This document shows positions 37,176-64,000 of a stretch of DNA of 64,000 nt, one piece after another. A program made the position numbers and the translations under genes. A model generated the notes under the pieces. That model was not told the origin of the DNA and did no database searches. It saw only the letters and a list, made by a program, of their open reading frames with translations. Source of the stretch: Sycobia sp. Sy_11 (taxonomy: Eukaryota > Arthropoda > Insecta > Hymenoptera > Epichrysomallidae); NCBI GenBank assembly GCA_018907035.1, contig JACCIC010000039.1, forward strand, positions 2,775,001-2,839,000. The letters run 5' to 3'. Every line of letters begins with the position of its first letter. The first letter of the stretch is position 1.

Positions 37176-37938
37176 CTTGATGTTGGATTTAATATATTAA
37201 AAATCCGAATCATTGAAGTCTGAAGGTTCTTTATATTAAGCAATTTCTTCCAAGGGCATTATATATATTTTTCCAACTGAAAGATTCCAATTGATAATTT
37301 TAAATTTAAATTAATATTAAAATAAAGGTCGAAATTTCCATATAATGCCTTTTGGTTGTAGAAATTCTACAGAAAGGTTTGATTAAATTTTCTTTGTCAA
37401 CTTCCGCTTTGTGCAACAAAATTAAAAAAAAAAATAAATAAAAAAAAAATTAAAAAAAACACGCAATCCCATTTCAATTTCAGTGAGCAAATATATTACT
37501 AATTTCATTTACGGACGAAAGCTATATACATCATCCGTCGTTCGACGTTCACCAGCGTTACTTTGAAATTCATATATTAAGCCCACAATGGAGGATGCAA
37601 ATAATAAGTCATGTTTTCATCAAATTCCAGATATAGTGTTTGAGTTACAAATAACGTAGTATGCGTGGTCTCCGAGGCTAACTGAAAAAACACGCAGAAT
37701 AGAACAATGTTTATCTTGTAATTTATGATTGTACAAAAAAAAAGGAATCCATTCAAATTTATAAAACTGCGCGTGCTCAACGTGAAATGCAAGTTAGAAA
37801 TTCGCGTGAAAAAAAGCAATTGTGCCAAGCGCAAAAAATAATTGCATACTTGAATAAACTACTCTAGTAGAAGTTCGAAAAACATAAGTGAAATCTGTAA
37901 TGTAAATCCCCAAAAAAATTTTCTTCGTAATGTTCAAG

Positions 37939-37941
<3 letters not shown>

Positions 37942-38001
<60 letters not shown>
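37942..38001. repeat. (TA)n microsatellite
   Basis: Perfect TA run of 60 bp. Confidence 0.95.
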
Positions 38002-38004
<3 letters not shown>

Positions 38005-38806
38005 TATACGCTTGAACTTCACCATCGATTGTGGCCTCTTTTTTTTCGCTTCGTTTTTCATATTTATATAAAAATACTTATTTCAATAAATAATATTTTT
38101 CAGAGCCGGAAAAACGTGTTATCCGCTCGTTATCGGGCTTCAAACGCAAAAGAGAATGAGACTTTTTATAAAAATCATAAAATAAATAGACCATGGCTGT
38201 TTTTAAAATTTAATTTATTCCCTGTTTAGATGATAATAAAAATATATCGACATTTATAATACAGGACCATTTCGCTGTTGAGTGATTAATAAGTTATTCA
38301 TCGTCTAAAACAGCTACTATGGCATTTCAGATTTTTATGGCCGTTATTTTTATTAGTTATATATGCGGTATAATTCAAAAATGCTAAAATTTCCATTTAT
38401 ATATACGCATATTGAAATGAATGAACAGAGATTTTGAAAATTAATTGGCAACTGTATGATTGCAAAAAGTACAAATATGTGTTAAATGTGTATAAATAAT
38501 AATATTTTACATTTTTCATTATAGAATAAAAATTTCAATAAGCCCCGTAATGTTTTCAAAATGGTGTGGATTTTCCACGATAGTATCGCCTATTCAGATT
38601 CAACAAACATTATCAATTGGCTACAGTATAGTCTATATATATATATATACTCATAGACTAAAATCAATACAATATCCTTGGAATGGCCTAAATAAATCGC
38701 ACTGTTTCGGAGCTTAATTGATTTTACAATTGACTTAAGAAGCTCTATTATATTCTATTTGATATTTAGTTTAAAGCAGACAATGTAAAATTGTATTTTC
38801 TCGTTT

Positions 38807-38812
<6 letters not shown>

Positions 38813-38874
<62 letters not shown>
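38813..38874. repeat. (TA)n microsatellite
   Basis: Perfect TA run of about 62 bp, one of the longest in the window. Confidence 0.95.
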
Positions 38875-38877
<3 letters not shown>

Positions 38878-40474
38878 ATTATCATTTTATCGTATAAAAA
38901 TATAGTTCGAATCAATCTCATAAGTTTTATTCCCGGCGCAGATTGTACCTTTATTATCAATACCAAAAAAATTATATTGATACTTCTCATTAAAACGATA
39001 TCCATTAATTCTACCATTTCTATAAGTATACAATAGCCCCTTTCATCTCGGATATCGCACGGCAGGTGAAAATTCTGATAGATAAGCGAACGTGAACGGG
39101 AGAGCGCGATAATCAATAGTATTTGAATGAAAAAAAAAAAAAATATTATTATATATTAATGGAGTATTATTCTATTATGATTCGGTAACATGAGGAAAAA
39201 GAAACCGTTTTTTTTTTGTTTTTAATCCGTTATTATGCCTCGAAATACATTGACTCTTCATTGTCTCAACGATTATAAGCGATATACAGAAATGTTATAT
39301 ACGTACATTTACAAATATATATTTAAACAATCAATTTATAAAAATTAATTTTTTCCAAAACGGTTACAGTAATTTTTGTTTTTAATTTTTATCTGTGCGT
39401 GACGAGTTTATCGAGCGAAGCCTCCAAACCAGGGGGTCATATATCAAGCTATTTAAATTTATTACATAAACTAAATAAAAAAAAATTATAACTATTTTTT
39501 TTTACAAAAAGAACTTTTAATAAATAGTCTTTTCTTTCAAATTGGTTTAAATATTGTATTGGTTTAAAAAGTATATATTTATATGTTTTACGTATATATA
39601 TTTTCTTCCTATTCTTAGGATTCACTTGACTAAATTCTTGACTGTATTTAGAAATTTAATATTCTTGTAAGATAATTCTGCAATTGTTTATTATTTAAAA
39701 AATCATATTTTAATACAGTAGATAATTATATAAAGACGCAATGAGTTCGTGGTGAAAATTTTATGTTTACTTCGAGCCTTACTTATTATTTACATTTTCA
39801 TATATTCTTTTTTTTTAGCAATGTTAAGTTTTGGTTATAATTACGCATTGCTGGCATTAGTAAAAACAATATGTGAATGCCTATAAAACCAATTTCCAAT
39901 ATCGCTGTTAAATCTGATTTTAAAATTTAAAAAAAAAAACAATGTACGTATCAGCATGAAGAAATTTGAAGTTGAGACGTAAGGGAATCTATCAGAAATG
40001 GATTTGATTTGTTGCATGCACATATATTCATTGTGTATGAAATGTGATATTTAAATGATATGTTAGAACTACAATGATATAATATCCGCTATCATTCTGT
40101 ACGTGTTGGAATTATTTTGTATTAGTATAATTCTTGCTAAGGAATTTTTTGACTAATGATTAAAATTCATAAAAATATTCATCGTTTGTTTTGATAAATA
40201 TGGTTAAAACAAGTTAATTCTATAATTCTTAATATGTTTCTAAATTAAAATACAATTATAAGAATATCGTGATATAGGCTTAAGAGCTGATTTGTTTAAT
40301 ACACATTTTTTTTTAACTTGTCGGGTTAAATGGTTATTGTACGAAAAGAAAGAAAAAAATGTGGAATAAGTTACAACAAAAGAATCATTTTTCATATTTG
40401 CTTGTATTTAAAAATCAATGATTTTTCTTCGAGCCGTATATATTAGAACGTTAAGATTTTATAAATAATTATAT

Positions 40475-40497
40475 TGTGTGTGTGTGTGTGTGTGTGT
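40475..40497. repeat. (GT)n microsatellite
   Basis: GT run of about 23 bp. Confidence 0.9.
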
Positions 40498-41699
40498 TTT
40501 ATCGATATGCGACACTATTTCAATGTGTAGCAGGTTTTTTTTTTTTAAATAATAATTATTGATAAGTAGGAGACAACGAAAAGATAAATCAAATCCTATA
40601 TGTTTAAGTGTTAAATATGTTAATATGAAAGTGAACCCAATATGCTCGTCGTATAAAAGAAAGACTAAATACGATCTACATATTTCATGTTATTCATTCC
40701 TCCTCGATTCTCCTTTTACGGAAGTGATTAATTCGGTGTTTCGTAAAAAGCATATCTGAGAGGCCAGCTTTGAATAAACTGTTTTCTTTTATAAAACATT
40801 GTTGATTTTTCCACGGTATATTATTTGTTACGCTGAATTGCCGCATTATTATACGGGGCCGACAAAAGTAATTTTTCGTATATTCTCTATATAAAAACCT
40901 TTCGTAGTAACGTGCCATACAGCATTTCTTTTACTAGAACTTTACGAAGTCACGTTTTTTTTTTTTATCAGCTACTATTGTGTAATATCGGTACAGAACC
41001 ATTATAGCATTATGAAGAACATATTACGGACTATAGAAAACCGGAACACCATCCTAGTAGTTTTCAGAGTCGGAAAAGCAATAAGAATGATAGTACTAGA
41101 CCGGTGCAGTTGTATGTACTGGGAGCGAGTGAATAAGAGCGAGATAGGAAAGAGAGGGAGAGAGAGAAAAAGGAGGGGGGAGAAAGGAAGTACACGCTAA
41201 CAGTAATAATTTAATACTTTCTTTCGTTTACCTTGTCCTCCGATTTTTAGACCTTAACGTGATTCTACAACGTTCGGAGAGCATGGAATAATGTTTTTGT
41301 GAATTCGAAGATAAATAATAATTGTACGTTTGTTTACTGGTGTCCCTTTTTCTTGTATCATAAAAATTGTATAGTTCCGCCGTTAGTGTATCGCTTCGTA
41401 CAGTGTGTATTGTGAAAAATTACGAAAGGGTGGGGATGTCGTCCATTATCTTAACAACGAAATATGTATGGATTTAACTTTTTCTATATATTGTTGTATT
41501 TGTAACGCCGATTGGGGCTGGGATGAGTGCATTAAAAGCCAACAAATCGAGCATAATGTGAAAGCGTTGAAATCTAAATTACTGTTAATATGCGCGTTAT
41601 GATATGGCGTTAAATAGTCCCGAGAAAAACGTGCCCTGTATCCGTGTGTAACTTACAGCGTTATTTAGTATCACTGTTCACTGTTCTGTTGGTATATAA

Positions 41700-42528
41700 A
41701 AGCAGAAAAGGATCATCGTCCGTATTCCCGTGTTTGGGTGCGCGCACACGGCCGCAAATTTAAAAGGAATATATAGGGAAAAGAGAAAAAGGCAGAAGCG
41801 CTCCCAAGTGGTCGTGTTAGTAACTCCGTGTAACCTCTTTCCTCTGTATAGTAAAGGCCTCCCGCTGTAGGTGTGCGTCTGTGTGGGCGTGTGTGTGCGC
41901 GCGTGTGTGTGTGTTGTGCGCGCGAGCGCGTCGTAAACGCTCTCTGCTGCGACGAGGAGAGCCGAGAGCTACGCGAGCGAGGCGCAAAGCAAAAAAGAAG
42001 AGAAAATAATAAGCATCGCAGGAGTAGCAGAAGCTGAAATTTAAAGCGTATATACAAGCAGCAAGCAGCCCCAGGGGCTCCCGTATTAGTTGCGCGTGTG
42101 TCTTTTCAAGATATATAACTCCTGCCACTGCCAATAATATTGCACGCGCTCACCTCCTCGGGATCGAGAGAATCTCCGCTGTTATATTATACATTGGAGC
42201 AGCAAACTCTCGGCGCCAGCGCGTGTGCAGCTGTTAATAAGAAGCTATGAGTTTAGTGTGTGCGGGTCGCAAGTGACAAGTGCGATATGATTATGTGCGT
42301 CGTGTTGTAAGAATTTATAAAGTGCGTGTTGTACAGAGAAAGAGCGAGACTTCAGCGGAATACAATAATATATAATAATTTATAACTGACCGTTTTGTCT
42401 GTGTCTGTGCATATATATCTAAAGCGCGCAGTGCAACAACGCTGCGAAGAGAGAGAAAATCGGAGCGTCTCCTATATACATATATAGAATACTACTACAC
42501 CACCCCGCTTTTGGGAGAGAGCGAGAGC

Positions 42529-42559
<31 letters not shown>

Positions 42560-42920
42560 GGAGGGAACTAGAAGAAGAACGTACACAGTGCGTCGGTGGC
42601 TCTCCTCCTATCCCGGGGGTCCGCTCGCCGTCGTCGGAGCCAACGGCGTCGTCGTCCGCGCCCGAAGCCTCCGTCTGCTGCTCCGCGCTCTCCGCAGGCC
42701 TCGCGGTTTCGGAGCCGATGCGGCTGTCAGTTACATTATAATAAGTTCGGGGCGACCTGGCCGCAGTGCCGTGCGTGCTCCAACATTAAATCGCTCGCCT
42801 ACACTCCCTCCATATAATACGAGTGAATATTACATCGGTGGATCCGAGAGCCTCCCAGTGCCACCGATAAGCCCGTGCTTAATGCCCGTGTGAATTGATA
42901 CCGAGTTTTATTATATACAT

Positions 42921-42952
<32 letters not shown>

Positions 42953-43685
42953 TTCAATACATATATACACAGCCGCGAGTGCAGTTTCCTGGTGCGAGTG
43001 TGTGCGTACGGCGTGCTGCATGCTGCTGCTGCTGGTGCAGTATAAAAGTACAGTGGCGGCGGCGCACACGCACGAGCGCTTTATATATTGTAATATAACG
43101 GCGTGACTGATCGCTCGGCGCTAATGCCGGACACCGCGCCAGGAGAGAGAGAGCAGCAGCGCGACGAGACCATGAGTAGTATAGGCAGCGTCAACAATAA
43201 GTAAGGCAGCAGCAACAACAAAATAAAACAAAAAAAAAAAAAAAAAAAAAAAAAAAACGAGCCGATGCAGTCCCGGAGGAATCATCGTTATCTCCGTGAG
43301 CAGGCGTGACGGGCTGCTGCGCCGACGACGACGACGACTACGACGACGTCGTAAATCATCGACAGATTAACAGTTTATTAAAGAACCGCGGAAGGACTAA
43401 TAATACTTCGACCCGGGGCCTGCTCGTTCATACGGGGACGCCCTCCTCGCCCGTGCGAGCGAGCGCCGCTCTCGCCGCGGCGATGTCGCGCTCCTGAGCG
43501 CGCACGAATTAATAATCATAACAACGATAACAATAGTAGCAGTAGAAAATTGAAACGGCAATAATAGAGGCGAGCAGCGTTATTGCGACAGATAGCGAAA
43601 ATACCGCCGTGGGAACGGGGCCCGGGGACGTAGAGGAGGCGAGGAGGCGTTCGTCGCCAGGCTCTTCGTCGTCAGCGTCGCCAAG
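41700..43685 (+). promoter_or_regulatory. CpG-rich promoter and 5' untranslated region of KDM5
   Basis: GC and CpG rise sharply from about 41.7 kb and stay high until the first coding exon, in contrast to the AT-rich DNA on either side. The stretch includes a GT/GC-rich patch (41880-41935), a GA microsatellite (about 42530-42553), a CpG-dense block (42590-42730), a (TA)n tract (42925-42951), an A-run (43230-43257) and a (GAC)n patch near 43325-43346. I cannot place the transcription start. The boundary is a composition estimate. Confidence 0.6.
43124..43204 (+). CDS. Upstream open reading frame in the KDM5 leader, or alternative first coding exon
   Basis: An ATG at 43124, with a second in frame at 43172, opens a 26-codon frame that closes with TAA at 43202-43204. 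The sequence AATAA/GTAAGG at 43195-43205 is also a good splice donor, so the frame might instead be an alternative first exon spliced onward. There is no homology I recognise. It could limit translation of the KDM5 start at 43686. Confidence 0.35.
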   Translation: MPDTAPGEREQQRDETMSSIGSVNNK

Positions 43686-63407
<19,722 letters not shown>

Positions 63408-64000
63408 TCGGCTACATTGGCCTGCCAAAAAGAAGAAATGATCTAGCAACAACTGTTACAGATACTTTATACACGTTGATATACCTGAAATTTAGTGTAC
63501 ACATTCATATTCGCAAATGTAATTATTAAAATCTATACACACAGTGTATTGAGTAAAGTATAAGTTGTTGCTGGTCGGTCAGTGCGAGTTACAATAACAA
63601 AGAGTAAACTCAGAAAATAAATAAGTTTTAATGCAGAGAGTGAGCGTCATATACGTCATGACAAATTAAGATTACACTAATGTTTTAAATATGAAGGACA
63701 TAGATACCATTACAAAAGAAAAAGGAGATCAAGTTTCTCATTTGATCATTTCATAAGATCATCTTCAGATCTTACAGTTGTAACATATGAATAGTTTCAT
63801 TTTCAAAAAATTTCAAGTCTCTACTTTGTATTTATCACTTTGGAAATTTTTGATAATGAATTTTATCATGCGTCCCAACTGTCGTGCAGTATATAATTAA
63901 AAGAATATATTTTTCTAATAAAATCAAAAAATAACACCACGAAAAAAAGCAACTTAAGGATTATTGCTATCAAAACAGAATTTATGATAAATATATAAAA
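63408..64000 (+). other. Probable KDM5 3' untranslated region and downstream DNA
   Basis: Follows the TAA at 63405-63407. An AATAAA at about 63617-63622 is a candidate polyadenylation signal, and other A/T-rich variants occur near 63910-63990. No further gene is seen before the window ends. Confidence 0.55.

Larger units (their letters stand above)
33661..41000. other. Gene-poor AT-rich intergenic DNA with microsatellites
   Basis: Long TA tracts (34838-34879, 36364-36416, 37117-37169, 37942-38001, 38813-38874), a GT tract (40475-40497) and scattered homopolymers. The remaining open frames are 60-116 codons, mostly repeat-derived, with no domain. A 24-codon open stretch from an ATG at 37589 faintly resembles an F-box start but stops at once. 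Confidence 0.55.

Noticed and set aside
37589..37660. Short ATG frame resembling an F-box start (HQIPDIVFELQ)
   Set aside because: Only 24 codons before a stop, no continuation in a neighbouring frame convincing enough, and no splice-consistent second exon seen.
37864..39116. Frames of 65-116 codons rich in alternating Tyr-Ile
   Set aside because: They run through (TA)n tracts and have no other conserved content.
41713..42134. Minus-strand frames of 105-114 codons over the KDM5 upstream region
   Set aside because: Low-complexity Thr/His/Arg repeats from GT-rich DNA in a CpG-rich leader; no domain.

Overview
The window is a piece of an AT-rich animal nuclear genome, most probably an insect. 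Genes are interrupted by many short GT-AG introns, intergenic DNA is full of long (TA)n tracts, and retroposons are present. A one-to-one MALT1 paracaspase argues against Drosophila-like flies. A hymenopteran, perhaps a parasitoid or gall wasp, is my best guess, but that is inference.

Layout. 1-17.4 kb is gene-poor. It holds a tRNA-derived SINE with a 15-bp target duplication (2444-2651), a GC-rich orphan island (about 2.93-3.34 kb), a 5'-truncated non-LTR retrotransposon with reverse transcriptase and RNase H relics (about 6.52-8.69 kb), a second unrelated reverse transcriptase scrap (8.7-8.94 kb) and a possible degenerate hammerhead-like element end near 10.03 kb. 17.4-30.1 kb is a compact cluster of five genes, alternately head-to-head and tail-to-tail: TJAP1-like (-), AK6 (+), HSCB (-), MAIP1 (+) and MALT1 (-). 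30.1-41 kb is again gene-poor, with a decayed, relatively GC-rich, coding-like island at about 31.24-33.66 kb that I could not identify. 41-64 kb is one large gene, the histone H3K4 demethylase KDM5 (Lid) on the + strand. It has a CpG-rich 5' region, 19 reconstructed coding exons and a 9.9-kb intron.

I reconstructed five of the six gene models exon by exon, with splice phases that add up: TJAP1-like 741 aa, AK6 176 aa, HSCB about 269 aa (5' end less sure), MAIP1 220 aa and KDM5 1710 aa. The sixth, MALT1, needs one base to be skipped (near 27479-27481) to keep its paracaspase domain in frame; with that it would be 647 aa.

By function, HSCB (mitochondrial Fe-S cluster assembly) and MAIP1 (m-AAA protease partner) are both mitochondrial and share a 590-bp divergent promoter region. 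AK6 is a nuclear adenylate kinase/ATPase linked to ribosome maturation. MALT1 is an immune and stress signalling scaffold/protease. TJAP1 is a coiled-coil trafficking or junction protein. KDM5 is a chromatin regulator. No operon logic applies. No tRNA, rRNA, CRISPR array or bacterial feature was seen.
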